DNA from: Paracoccus sp. MBLB3053
GTDB lineage: Bacteria; Pseudomonadota; Alphaproteobacteria; Rhodobacterales; Rhodobacteraceae
NCBI RefSeq assembly: GCF_031822435.1
Contig: NZ_JAVQLW010000004.1
Span: 186,001 to 250,000 of the forward strand
DNA: 64,000 bases
Direction: 5' to 3'
In this document: piece after piece, positions 38,234 to 46,951 of the stretch
Position numbering within the stretch: the first letter of the stretch is position 1
How the letters are laid out: every line of letters starts with the position of its first letter
Notes under the pieces: model-generated
Seen by the model: the letters and a program-made list of their open reading frames with translations, nothing else
What the model was told of the DNA's origin: nothing
Databases searched by the model: none
Made by a program: the position numbers and the translations under genes

Positions 38234-38941
38234 TCAGACCGGTTTCTTGCGTTCGAAGAGGCGCTCGCGCGACCCGATCAGGTGCTCTCGCATCAATTGC
38301 TGCGCCAGCGCCGCCTCGCCGCCACGGATCGCGCGGAAGATGCGGTCATGCTCATCGAAAACCCGCGCCAGCCCAGTGGCCTCGCGCTTGACCGAGGCGC
38401 CGTGAAAGCGCATGCCCACCGCGATATGGTCCTTGAGCGCCTCCATCGCGGTCGAGAAATAGCTGTTTTCGCTGGCCTGCGCGATGGCGAGGTGGAACTG
38501 GAAATCGGCATCCTCGCGATGCGATTGCCGGTTGGTCGCATCCCGCATCAGCTCCAGCGCGGCACCGATCCGGTCCAGCGATTGGGGCTCATGGCGCTCG
38601 GCGGCGCAGGCTGCCGCGACCGGCTCCATCGTGATGCGGAACTCGTAGCAGTTCAGCAGGTCGGCGACGTTTTCGAGCTGACCGAAACCCAGGGGTTGCT
38701 TGAGGCCGGTCGAGCGCACGAAACTGCCCGCGCCCCTCCGCGAGTAAATCAGCCCCTGCTCGCGCAGCCGTTGCAGCGCCTCGCGGATGATCGGACGCGA
38801 GACCTCGAACTCGGCCGCCAGATCGTGTTCAGTCGGCAGGCGCTCGTCCGGGGCGAAGGCCCCGGATTTGATCGAACGCAGGATCCGCTCGAAAACCAGA
38901 TCGGCAAGGCTCTTGCGGGAGGTCTGCCGCGCGCCGGTCAT
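38234..38941 (-). CDS. GntR-family transcriptional regulator, FadR subfamily
   Basis: Regulator of 235 residues. Winged HTH (RLPTEHDLAAEFEVSRPIIR, EALQRLREQGLIYSRRGAGS) then FCD domain with EDADFQFHLAIAQASENSYF and FDEHDRIFRAIRGGEAALAQ. Convergent with the iron alcohol dehydrogenase gene (9 bp apart) and coupled to the DUF1537 kinase gene by an ATGA overlap at 38938-38941. It probably controls both the kinase and the PdxA operon. Confidence 0.9.
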   Translation of the reverse strand: MTGARQTSRKSLADLVFERILRSIKSGAFAPDERLPTEHDLAAEFEVSRPIIREALQRLREQGLIYSRRGAGSFVRSTGLKQPLGFGQLENVADLLNCYEFRITMEPVAAACAAERHEPQSLDRIGAALELMRDATNRQSHREDADFQFHLAIAQASENSYFSTAMEALKDHIAVGMRFHGASVKREATGLARVFDEHDRIFRAIRGGEAALAQQLMREHLIGSRERLFERKKPV

Positions 38942-39960
38942 GCTCGGGCAGTCCCGACCATCGCGGCGATGCGGGTCAGACAGTCAGGCTCTCCGAAGCC
39001 ACCGGATTTTGTGATCACGGTCGATCCCTCCCATTCGGCGACCACGAGGCCCGGCAGGCATTCGCCACGCACCCTCAGGACATCCGCCCCGGCCGCGCGC
39101 AGACAGACGGCAGCCGTGGCGCCCCCGCTCAGCAGCACGGTCCCGAAACCCGGCCGCAGCAGGGGCACGACGGCGCGCGCCAAGGCCGCGGAAACCTCCT
39201 CTGCGTTCCGCGGTTCCGATCCGGGCACTGCCTGAAGCAGCAAGCGTGGAACATCGGGAAGCGTGGCCCGGAAGATGCCGTTCGGCGCAACGACTCGGGT
39301 CGTTCCCGGCATGTCGCGCAGCAGGTCGGCCTGGGACAGCGTGATCGGATCGCGGGAGCCAAGCACGAAAAGCGCCTGCGGTCCCGGCAGGCATCTGATC
39401 CTGCGCGGGGCGCAGGCCACCATGCGCTCCGCCAGCGCATCGGCCAACCCGCGCGCCCCGATGAGCAGGGCATCCCCTGCGGCATCCAGCGCCGCGTGCA
39501 TCTCGGCTACGGTCGTGACATCCGGGACGGCAACCGGCGCCGCGCGGATGCCCAGACGTTCACGAACCGGGATCGGCGCGTCGATGCCGAAGCCCGTGAC
39601 CGCCCCCGCCTGCACGATCCGCCCGAATTCAGGTATCGCCGGGGCAGCGAGGGCGCAGCCGAACTCAAACGCGGAAAGCTCGGCCTCGATATTGCCCTTG
39701 AGGCGGGAATCGACCTTTTTCAGGATGCGAACCGCTGGCAGTGCCCCGATGACCCGACGCACCGCGTCATGGGCGGCTTGCGGCGAAATCTCGCGGCTTT
39801 CCGTCGTCACCGCGATGACATCTGGGTCGCCGGACAGCGCGGTTGAGACATGCTGAGGGCCAAGCGCGACTGCGACGGCCAACCCTCGGGAAGCAAAGGG
39901 GGCTGAGGCGTCCAGCGCCCCGGTCAGGTCATCGCCGATGATGGCAAGCGAAAGCGGCAT
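38938..39960 (-). CDS. DUF1537 four-carbon acid-sugar kinase (OtnK/DtnK family)
   Basis: ATP-dependent kinase of 340 residues that phosphorylates tetronates such as threonate or erythronate at O4. N-terminal substrate domain: LAIIGDDLTGALDASAPFAS with the catalytic DDxTG, and KKVDSRLKGNIEAEL. C-terminal nucleotide domain: VLLSGGATAAVCLRAAGA and ITKSGGFGEPDCL. It is shorter than the usual 400-430 residues. In characterised pathways the product goes to PdxA2 (encoded at 36.2-37.1 kb), giving DHAP, so D-threonate is a plausible substrate. ATG 39960; the longer frame upstream lacks conserved sequence. Confidence 0.9.
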   Translation of the reverse strand: MPLSLAIIGDDLTGALDASAPFASRGLAVAVALGPQHVSTALSGDPDVIAVTTESREISPQAAHDAVRRVIGALPAVRILKKVDSRLKGNIEAELSAFEFGCALAAPAIPEFGRIVQAGAVTGFGIDAPIPVRERLGIRAAPVAVPDVTTVAEMHAALDAAGDALLIGARGLADALAERMVACAPRRIRCLPGPQALFVLGSRDPITLSQADLLRDMPGTTRVVAPNGIFRATLPDVPRLLLQAVPGSEPRNAEEVSAALARAVVPLLRPGFGTVLLSGGATAAVCLRAAGADVLRVRGECLPGLVVAEWEGSTVITKSGGFGEPDCLTRIAAMVGTARA

Positions 39961-40186
39961 GTGCAGATGTTGTAAACTTATCCCAGCTGACAGGATAGGG
40001 TCTTGGCGGCCCAGCCGCAACAATGTCGCGTGGCATTTCGCGCAATCTCCCCAGCGACGCGACCGGGCTGCAGCCGGCAAGGTGGAGCCGTCGCCAGCCC
40101 GACCCTGTTTGATCCCAGGGCTTTCTGATTGCGGTGTGCTGGCTGGCTAGGCGTGAGGTATCGCGCCAGCCTCTCGTCAGCCCCAG

Positions 40187-40450
40187 TTGCCCCTTCGGAT
40201 CGGGCCGGATCATGCGATCATGCCGACGACCTGCGGCTTCGTCTGGGGGCCTGGCCCGGCATTGGCCTATGCCCCCGCGATTGCCCTGCTGTCGGGTGGC
40301 CTCGCGTGGCGCGGCCGGTTCATTCCGGCGATGGTCCTGCTGATCGCGGCAGGTGTTTTGAAGGTCGGCATTGCGCGTCTTGCCTGGCCCTTCGTCCTGT
40401 TTGCCGTGGCGTCCCTGGGCTGGGCGGCCGCCGCGCGATCGTCCCCATGA
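40187..40450 (+). other. Hydrophobic reading frame of unknown status
   Basis: An 87-codon frame encodes two or three hydrophobic stretches (GPALAYAPAIALLSGGLAW, FIPAMVLLIAAGVLKVGI, WPFVLFAVASLGWAAAA). No RBS and no family match. It directly precedes a decayed ProW/ChoW-type permease fragment and may be its scrambled 5' part or a small membrane protein. Confidence 0.3.
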
Positions 40451-40780
40451 TCCGCTACACGCATGAAGGGCTGACCTCCACGCCAGACGAGCTGATCGAG
40501 GCTGGCCACCGCCTGCCGAGCGACCAGATGCGCCATCATGCGCGAGGTTCGCGCACCATATGCCACACCCACGATCCTTCTCGGTCTCAACCAGACAATC
40601 CTCTATGCGTTTTCGATGCTGGTGATCGTCGCGCTGATCGGAACAACCGATCTGCGTCAAAGGATCTATCTCGCCTTGGGTCAGGGCGATGTCGGGCTTG
40701 GCGTCGCGGCGGACGCGGCCATGGCCATTCTGGCACTCGTGGCCGACCGATCCTTTTGGGGAAACTCGATCAGTCGAAGC
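40447..40780 (+). pseudogene. Remnant of a glycine betaine/choline ABC permease (ProW/ChoW type), frameshifted
   Basis: One frame reads MIRYTHEGLTSTPDELIEAG and a second reads MREVRAPYATPTILLGLNQT, ILYAFSMLVIVALIGTTDLR then QRIYLALGQGDVGLGV, all matching the C-terminal third of ProW/ChoW permeases (coupling loop plus last helices). A frameshift near 40535 separates them, and the catalytic-loop context and N-terminal helices are missing. The gene is dead, left from a former osmoprotectant or choline importer. Confidence 0.75.
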
Positions 40781-40983
40781 CTATTGCGCCAAAGCGCAGC
40801 AAGGCTGCTTTCCTCGGCAGTTTCAATCCTGAAGACTTGCATGACAGGCCGGGACCGACCAGACTATCTCGGACCGATCCTTTCCTCCGACAGTCCATAT
40901 CGGTCACACTGCCCGACCCCTCCCGCATGCTGCTCACGCTTGAGCCCTCGCAGGCCAAACCGATCAGAAACGAGTAGAGACCC

Positions 40984-41919
40984 ATGGCACAGTTTGATTT
41001 CCTGTCGATCATCGCGTTCACCAGAAGTGGCAACAGCCTCAATTTCGGGGACGGCACAACATATGACGTCGAAGGCACACTGGATGACGGCGATTCCGCC
41101 GATAACAGTTTCCAGGATGGAGAGATCGTCGGCACCGTCGACGGAAATGCCGTCCGCTTCATCGGCACCTATACTTATAACGGCCACGTCTATCCGGTCG
41201 TCACCATAGACGGAAATCCCGACAGCGGTTATCTTGTCAGCCCCTATATCTCGGCAACCTCGCTCAGCGATCTTCCAAACGAAGTCAGCACGAACGATGT
41301 CGAATTCAACGCGGCATCGGCGGGTGATTTCGTCACCTGCTTCGCGGCGGGAACGCTTGTCAGAACACCGGTTGGCGAAACCGCCGTCGAAGCCCTTCGG
41401 ATCGGTGATCTCATCATGACGGATGACGGGCGAAGCATCCCGGTCAGGTGGATCGGGCGGCAGACGGTGGACAAGCGCTTCACCCCAACCGAACGTTTCG
41501 TTCCGGTTCGGGTGCGGGCCGGTGCCCTGGGTGGGGGCATTCCGCATAGCGACCTTGTCCTGACCGCCGATCACGCGCTCATCCTCGACGGTATTGCCAT
41601 CAATGCCAGTGCTCTGGTGAACGGTCGCACCATTGCCTACGAGCCGTCTTGCAACTTGCCCGACCGCATCACCTATTATCATGTCGAGACGGAAGGACAT
41701 GAGATCATCGTGGCAAACGGCGTCGCAGCCGAGACCTATGTGGATTACATCACGCGCCGGGTCTTCGACAATTATGCCGAGTTCGCAACCCTCTACGGCG
41801 AGGATCGGACCATCGCGGAAATGAGCCTTCCGCGCGTGTCCTCGGCACGTCTCCTGCCACCGCCGATCCGCGCCCGGCTCGCGGCGATCTGCACGTCGGG
41901 GCATCGGCGCAGCGCGTAG
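40984..41919 (+). CDS. Hint-domain (hedgehog/intein) protein
   Basis: Protein of 311 residues. Residues 1-115 are acidic and repetitive (NSLNFGDGTTYDVEGTLDDG), a beta-rich region without signal peptide. Residue 118 onwards is a Hint domain: CFAAGTLVRTPVGETAVEAL, LIMTDDGRSIPVRWIGRQ, LTADHALILDGIAINASALV. The first Cys and the DHA motif are the self-splicing/cleavage residues of such folds. Homologues are common in Rhodobacteraceae, where they are thought to be secreted and to process themselves. The last residues lack the HN dipeptide of inteins, favouring cleavage without splicing. Confidence 0.88.
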   Translation: MAQFDFLSIIAFTRSGNSLNFGDGTTYDVEGTLDDGDSADNSFQDGEIVGTVDGNAVRFIGTYTYNGHVYPVVTIDGNPDSGYLVSPYISATSLSDLPNEVSTNDVEFNAASAGDFVTCFAAGTLVRTPVGETAVEALRIGDLIMTDDGRSIPVRWIGRQTVDKRFTPTERFVPVRVRAGALGGGIPHSDLVLTADHALILDGIAINASALVNGRTIAYEPSCNLPDRITYYHVETEGHEIIVANGVAAETYVDYITRRVFDNYAEFATLYGEDRTIAEMSLPRVSSARLLPPPIRARLAAICTSGHRRSA

Positions 41920-42041
41920 ATTTCGCGTTCGGGCAGAGCTTCAAAGGGGCGCATGGAGGAGGCGTTCTTCCATCTCTCCTTGCCGCCGCGAGTGGTGGAG
42001 ATTATCGCAGATCGCGGGCGCGGTGCCCCATAGGAAACGTC

Positions 42042-42932
42042 ATGGATCTCTCTGTCTCACCGATCATGCCGGGTGTCACCGCCAAAGGCATTGGCCATGC
42101 GGGGCTGCGATGGTTCGACCTGACGGACACGGCAAACGGCGTGATCCGGCGGGTATTTCTGTGGTTGCCGCCCGGTGAGATGCCACGGGCAGGCTGGCCC
42201 GCGCTCTTCATGACCGATGGCAACGCAGTCATTGCCACGGCGATTGACGCAATGCGGGCGCAGGCCCCCTATCCCACGGGCACAAACTTGGGACAAGGCG
42301 CGCTTATCGCCATCGGCTACCCGACTGACGACGCCTATGATCCCTTCCGACGCAGCTGGGATCTCGGCCCGCCTCCCGGCGCAACCTATCCGCCCTTCTG
42401 GCCCGGCACGCCCGAAGTCAGGACCGGTGGCGGGGCGGAGCTCGCGCGTTTCATCCTTGAGGATGTATGTGCATTTCTGGCCACGCTCACACGCCTTGAT
42501 CCGGCGCAACAGGGACTCTTCGGGCATTCCTTCGGCGGGCTCTTCGCGCTGTGGCTGATGTTCAACCGCCCCGATGCGTTTACCCATTGGATCGCGGCCA
42601 GTCCCTCGATCACATGGGAGGATAGTTTCCTTCTCGCGCATCGCGACGCCTTCGATCCCGGAGGGCGCGAAATTCGCGTGCATCTTTCCGCCGGGGAATG
42701 GGAAGGTGATCTGCTCGCCCCCTTTCAGCGCGAGGCCGAGGATGCCGGGAAACGGCTTGCGGCCAAAGCCAAGGAACGCACCTCGGACGCCGCGCGCGAG
42801 ATGGCCGAGGATCTGAACCGCCTGCCCGGCGTCACAGCGGTCTATGAGACATATGCCGGAGAGACCCATATGTCTGTCCTGCCCGTCGCGGTGAACCGGG
42901 CGCTGCATTGGGTCTTCGGCCTGCGCTCATAG
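42042..42932 (+). CDS. Alpha/beta-hydrolase, ferri-siderophore esterase-like (Fes/BesA family)
   Basis: Serine esterase of 296 residues. Nucleophile elbow GHSFGGLFALWLMFN; N-terminal strand region VFLWLPPGEMPRAGWPALFM and the acidic/His part GETHMSVLPVAVNRALHWVF. No signal peptide, so it would act in the cytoplasm, cutting ester bonds of an imported ferri-siderophore to free iron. It converges with the siderophore ABC ATPase gene with a 6-bp overlap. Confidence 0.86.
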   Translation: MDLSVSPIMPGVTAKGIGHAGLRWFDLTDTANGVIRRVFLWLPPGEMPRAGWPALFMTDGNAVIATAIDAMRAQAPYPTGTNLGQGALIAIGYPTDDAYDPFRRSWDLGPPPGATYPPFWPGTPEVRTGGGAELARFILEDVCAFLATLTRLDPAQQGLFGHSFGGLFALWLMFNRPDAFTHWIAASPSITWEDSFLLAHRDAFDPGGREIRVHLSAGEWEGDLLAPFQREAEDAGKRLAAKAKERTSDAAREMAEDLNRLPGVTAVYETYAGETHMSVLPVAVNRALHWVFGLRS

Positions 42933-43694
42933 GCCTGCCGGCAGAACCACCGGTTTGCCATCCGGAAGCGCGCTGCATTCGAAGCCGATGCCGAAAGTTT
43001 CGCGCAATGGCACCGGCGACAACACGGTCTCGGGCGGGCCGATGGCCACCAACCGGCCCTCGCGCAGGGCAAGGACCTGATCGCAGGTGCGGGCGGCGAT
43101 GGTCAGGTCATGCAGGATCATCACGACGCTGCGCGTTCTGCCCAAGTCCCGCAGCAACCCGACCAGCTCGGCCTGATGCGGCAGGTCAAGGAAGTTCAGC
43201 GGCTCATCCAGCAGGATCGTGTCGCATTCCTGCGCAAGGACCAGCGCGATCCAGGCCCTTTGCCGCTGCCCGCCCGACAGGCTGTCCACGGGCCGCGCGG
43301 CAAGATCGACCAGACCCACCGCGTGAATTGCGCGATCGACCGCAGCACGATCCGCGGGCCCCATCGGCAGAAACGGCCGCATCCATGGCGTACGTCCCCG
43401 CGCGACCAGTTGACGAACGGTCAGGCCGGGCGGGGCCGAGGCGGATTGCGGCAGCATGGCGATGCGGCGGGCGCGGGCGCGTGGCGGCAACCCCGCAATG
43501 TCTCGACCCTGATGCAAGACCGTCCCGCTTTCGGGGGGCAAAAGCCCCGCCATGGCGCGCAGCATCGTCGTCTTGCCCGAGCCATTCGCGCCGATGATCC
43601 CGGTGATCCCGCCCGAGGGCAGCGCGAAATCCAGCCCATGCAGCACGGGCATCCCGCTGAGATGGATCGAAAGGTCGCGGATCTCGAAGGGCAT
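42927..43694 (-). CDS. Siderophore ABC transporter ATP-binding protein (FepC/FhuC type)
   Basis: Cytoplasmic ATPase of 255 residues. Walker A GANGSGKTTMLRAMAGLL, signature LSGGQRQRAWIALVLAQ, Walker B ILLDEPLNFLDLPHQ, His switch MILHDLTIAAR. The LNFLDLPHQ stretch is typical of iron-siderophore systems. It is the third gene of the minus-strand operon, 37 bp after the FepG-like gene. Confidence 0.93.
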   Translation of the reverse strand: MPFEIRDLSIHLSGMPVLHGLDFALPSGGITGIIGANGSGKTTMLRAMAGLLPPESGTVLHQGRDIAGLPPRARARRIAMLPQSASAPPGLTVRQLVARGRTPWMRPFLPMGPADRAAVDRAIHAVGLVDLAARPVDSLSGGQRQRAWIALVLAQECDTILLDEPLNFLDLPHQAELVGLLRDLGRTRSVVMILHDLTIAARTCDQVLALREGRLVAIGPPETVLSPVPLRETFGIGFECSALPDGKPVVLPAGL

Positions 43695-43731
43695 TGTCGT
43701 CCTTTCGCCTCTAGCTTCGCGGCGCGTGCAT

Positions 43732-44676
43732 TTAGTTTCGCGCCATCCGGCGCACGGTCAGGATCAGGACCGGCGCACCGATCAGGGCCGTATAAAGCCC
43801 GGTCGGCAGCAGGGCCGTCGGGGCCATGGCGCGGGCCAGCACATCGGCCAAGGTCACGAAAGCCGCGCCGGTCAGCATGGCGGCGAAAGGGCTGGGGCGG
43901 CCACCGGCGACCACTCGCGCAACCGGACCAGCGGCCAGGGCCACAAAGCTCATCGGGCCGCAAAGGGCAACCGAGCCAGCCGCCACAAGGGCCGCGACAA
44001 GGCCAAGCCCGGCTCGCAGCAGCCCGACCCGCAAGCCAAGCGCGCGGGCCAGATCGTCGCCCAGTTCCAAGCGGTCCAACACCCTCCCCGACAACAACAG
44101 CGGCAGAAGCAGCGGGGCAAACAAGAGCCCGCGCTGGATCTCGGACCAGCCTGCCCCATTCAGCGTGCCGCTGAGCCATGTCATCGCCATCCCCGCGCTG
44201 CTGTCGCCCATGCGCAGGATCAGCGCCTCGGTTCCGGCTGCGGCGAAGATCGCAAGGGCCAGCCCTTGCAGCACGACGGCCCGCGTCTCGATGCCTTGGC
44301 GGGGATGCGCGGCAAGCCAGCCCAAGGCGGCGACGGCGGCCAGGCCTCCGGCCCAGGCGCAAAGTACGACCGGAGCGCCAAGGAACAGTCCCACCACCGC
44401 ACCGAAGGCCGAGACCTGCGTCACCCCGATCACATCGGGCGAGGCCAGCGGGTTTCGCAGCAGCGTCTGGAAGACGAGGCCCGAAAGGCCAAAGCCCGCC
44501 CCGGCTATCATCCCGACCAGCAGGCGCGGCAGGCGCAGGTTCCAGATCATGCGGCCCGCGCCCTCGGGGTCGAGAAGCGCTTGTGCAAGCGCGGACGGCG
44601 CAAGCCACGTCCGCCCGGCGGAAAGCGACAGGATGGCCAGCGCCAGCAGAAGCACGATCAGCCCGAGATACCTCAT
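43732..44676 (-). CDS. Siderophore ABC transporter permease (FepG type)
   Basis: FecCD-family permease of 314 residues with about nine helices. Motifs: WNLRLPRLLVGMIAGAGFGL, SGLVFQTLLRNPLASPDVIG, and near the C-terminus VALCGPMSFVALAAGPVARV. ATG 44676 overlaps the upstream permease stop (ATGA). The much longer open frame on this strand continues upstream to 45630 but there it is the antisense of nothing: it is another frame of the FepD-like gene and is not used. Confidence 0.93.
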   Translation of the reverse strand: MRYLGLIVLLLALAILSLSAGRTWLAPSALAQALLDPEGAGRMIWNLRLPRLLVGMIAGAGFGLSGLVFQTLLRNPLASPDVIGVTQVSAFGAVVGLFLGAPVVLCAWAGGLAAVAALGWLAAHPRQGIETRAVVLQGLALAIFAAAGTEALILRMGDSSAGMAMTWLSGTLNGAGWSEIQRGLLFAPLLLPLLLSGRVLDRLELGDDLARALGLRVGLLRAGLGLVAALVAAGSVALCGPMSFVALAAGPVARVVAGGRPSPFAAMLTGAAFVTLADVLARAMAPTALLPTGLYTALIGAPVLILTVRRMARN

Positions 44677-45659
44677 GCGCCCTCGCGGATCATGCGGCGG
44701 ATCAGCGCCATGAAGATGGGCGCGCCCAGCATCGCGAGCACAAGGCCAAGCTGCACTTCCGAGGGCCGCGCGAACCAGCGCCCCGCCAGATCGGCAAAGA
44801 CCGCAAGCCCCGCACCGATCGGACAGGCCAGCGCGACCTGTTGCGTCAGACCGGCCTGTGGCAGGACACGCCGCGCCAGATGCGGCGCGATCAGGCCGAT
44901 GAAGCCGACCGGCCCGGCAATGGCGACGCTCGCGCCCGCGCAAAGCGCGACCGAGGCAAGGCCAAGTCCCATGACCCGCCCGACATTCAGGCCAAGTGCG
45001 CCGCCCATCTCGGCCCCGAGCATCAGCGCCTCGATCTGGCGCGCGACCAATGCCGCAAGCAGGATGCCGAGGCCCGCGACAGGCGCGAGAACCGCCAGCG
45101 CGGGCAGTTGCGCCATGGCGAGCGATCCGACCATCCAGAAACGGTAGACATTGCGCGCCTCGGGCTGGGTCAGCACGATCAGCGCGACAAGGGCCATGAA
45201 AAGGCTCGACAGCGCCGCGCCGGCCAAGGGCAGGCGCAGGATATTGTCGCCGCGGCCGGAAAGGTAGCGCACCAGGATCGCCGCCATTGCCGCGCCCGCC
45301 AATGCCAGGCCTGCGACCGCCATCTGAGGCAGCGCGCCCAGCCAGAAAAGCCCCAGCACCACGGTCAGCGCCGCCCCGGCATTGACCCCTGTCAGGCCCG
45401 GATCGGCCAAGGGATTGCGCGCCATGGCCTGCATCACCACCCCCGCGACGGCAAGCGCCGCGCCGATCATCAGCGCCGCCAGCACGCGCGGCAGGCGCAT
45501 GCCCATGATGATGCCCTGCGCGGGTTCGGTGGGGTCGAAAGACGTCACGGCCTGCCAAAGAACGCGCGGCGCATAATCCTGTGCCCCAAGGCAAAGCGCG
45601 GCGAAAAGCCCTGCCAGAACGGCAAGCCATAGCGCAAACAGGCGGGGCAGAAGTCGCAA
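44673..45659 (-). CDS. Siderophore ABC transporter permease (FepD type)
   Basis: FecCD-family permease of 328 residues, first gene of the operon. Motifs: GMRLPRVLAALMIGAALAVA, GVVMQAMARNPLADPGLTGV and VAIAGPVGFIGLIAPHLARR. Translation probably begins at TTG 45659, which has GGAG six nt upstream; the first in-frame ATG is 50 codons further and would remove the first helix. It is divergent from the binding-protein gene, with 170 bp between. Confidence 0.9.
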   Translation of the reverse strand: MRLLPRLFALWLAVLAGLFAALCLGAQDYAPRVLWQAVTSFDPTEPAQGIIMGMRLPRVLAALMIGAALAVAGVVMQAMARNPLADPGLTGVNAGAALTVVLGLFWLGALPQMAVAGLALAGAAMAAILVRYLSGRGDNILRLPLAGAALSSLFMALVALIVLTQPEARNVYRFWMVGSLAMAQLPALAVLAPVAGLGILLAALVARQIEALMLGAEMGGALGLNVGRVMGLGLASVALCAGASVAIAGPVGFIGLIAPHLARRVLPQAGLTQQVALACPIGAGLAVFADLAGRWFARPSEVQLGLVLAMLGAPIFMALIRRMIREGA

Positions 45660-45829
45660 ACCGGGCTCCGTTGGGGATATTCTTGGCGGCTGGCGACGGC
45701 TGGCCCTTTGCGCCTGATTGCAGGGCAGAACGGCGTGGTCAAGCGGCTTGACCGATCACTGTACAGAGGTTAGCCCAAGATCACCCAGCGCAGCGGCGCA
45801 AGGCAGCACCTGAACCGACGGAAGATGCC

Positions 45830-46798
45830 ATGCTGCGCTGCCTGCTGACCTTTGCCATTCTGGCAGCCCTTGCTTTGCCTGCCACGGCCGAGGATATCAC
45901 CCTGCGCCACGGCTTCGGCGAAACGACGGTCGACCCAGACAAGGTGCAGCGCATCGTCTCGGTCGGTTATCACGAGCAGGATTTCCTTTATGCCCTCGGC
46001 CTTGCGCCGGTCGGCGTGCATGATTGGTTTGGCGGCCATCCCTATGCGACCGGGCCTTGGGCCGAAGAGGCGCGCAAGGCGGTCGGCGCAGAACCCGAGG
46101 TGCAGAAGGGCTTCGAGATCGACGTGGAATGGGTCTGGGAAATGCAGCCCGACCTGATCGTCGCCAGTTTCGCGCCAATGGATGCGGCGCTTTACGCGCA
46201 GCTTTCCCAGATCGCGCCGGTGCTGGGACCGCCCGCCGATTATCCGCTATGGGGCGGGCCGTGGGACGCGGAATTGCGGCTGATCGCGCAAGCCACCGGG
46301 CGCGAACCTCAGGCCGAGGCCGTGATCGACCGCATCAGCGCCAAGGTCGATGCCGCTGTTGCCGAGCATCCGCAGTTTCGGGGCTTGTCGGGCACGGCGG
46401 CCTATTTCCAGAACGGGCAGATCGTCGGCTATCGCAGTCTGGACGGCGCGAACCGGCTGCTGGACAGTTTCGGGATCAAGACACCACCGGTCTTTGACGA
46501 GATGGTCGGCGGCTCGGACCGCTTCCAGATCAGTCCCGAGCGTTTCGACCTGTTTGACCTCGATGTGCTGTTCTGGCTGGTCGAGGCCCCTTCGCGCGCC
46601 GCGATCAAGGCTCTGCCCTCATGGCAGAACACCCGTGCCGCCCGCGAGGGTCGCGCGATCTGGGCCAGCCCCGAGATGATGGGCGCGATGGCCTTCCAAT
46701 CGCCGTTGTCGATTGAATGGGCTCTGGAGCCTCTGACCAGGCTGCTGGCAGCGGCATCAGACGGAAATCCCGGTACATCAACGGATCTGACACCTTGA
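45830..46798 (+). CDS. Iron-siderophore periplasmic binding protein (FepB type)
   Basis: Binding protein of 322 residues with a Sec signal peptide (MLRCLLTFAILAALALPATAED). TroA-like fold features: RIVSVGYHEQDFLYALGLAP, GVHDWFGGHPYATGPW, EWVWEMQPDLIVASFAPMDA, and FDLFDLDVLFWLVEAPS. It delivers ferri-siderophore to the FepDG-like permeases encoded divergently. GGAAG precedes the ATG. The TonB-dependent receptor gene follows after 153 bp on the same strand. Confidence 0.92.
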   Translation: MLRCLLTFAILAALALPATAEDITLRHGFGETTVDPDKVQRIVSVGYHEQDFLYALGLAPVGVHDWFGGHPYATGPWAEEARKAVGAEPEVQKGFEIDVEWVWEMQPDLIVASFAPMDAALYAQLSQIAPVLGPPADYPLWGGPWDAELRLIAQATGREPQAEAVIDRISAKVDAAVAEHPQFRGLSGTAAYFQNGQIVGYRSLDGANRLLDSFGIKTPPVFDEMVGGSDRFQISPERFDLFDLDVLFWLVEAPSRAAIKALPSWQNTRAAREGRAIWASPEMMGAMAFQSPLSIEWALEPLTRLLAAASDGNPGTSTDLTP

Positions 46799-46951
46799 CT
46801 TGACCCGCCAAGGGTCACAGAAGCGTGAAAACCTAGGCAGCGCGGCTCGCGCAACCCCGGCAGCAATCAGCGGCCCTCTCTCCCGCTATTCATTTCCCCT
46901 CGCGCCGTCCCTTCCGGGAGTCCGGCGCCGCGCATCAATGGCCGGATCATC

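Noticed and set aside
43732..45630. A 632-codon minus-strand frame beginning far upstream of the FepG-like gene
   Set aside because: Its first half overlaps the FepD-like gene in another frame and has no family motifs; only the part from ATG 44676 matches FecCD permeases.
45660..45829. Fur/Irr/RirA-type iron box between the divergent siderophore genes
   Set aside because: I searched the gap by eye for a palindromic iron box and saw none convincing, although iron control is expected.
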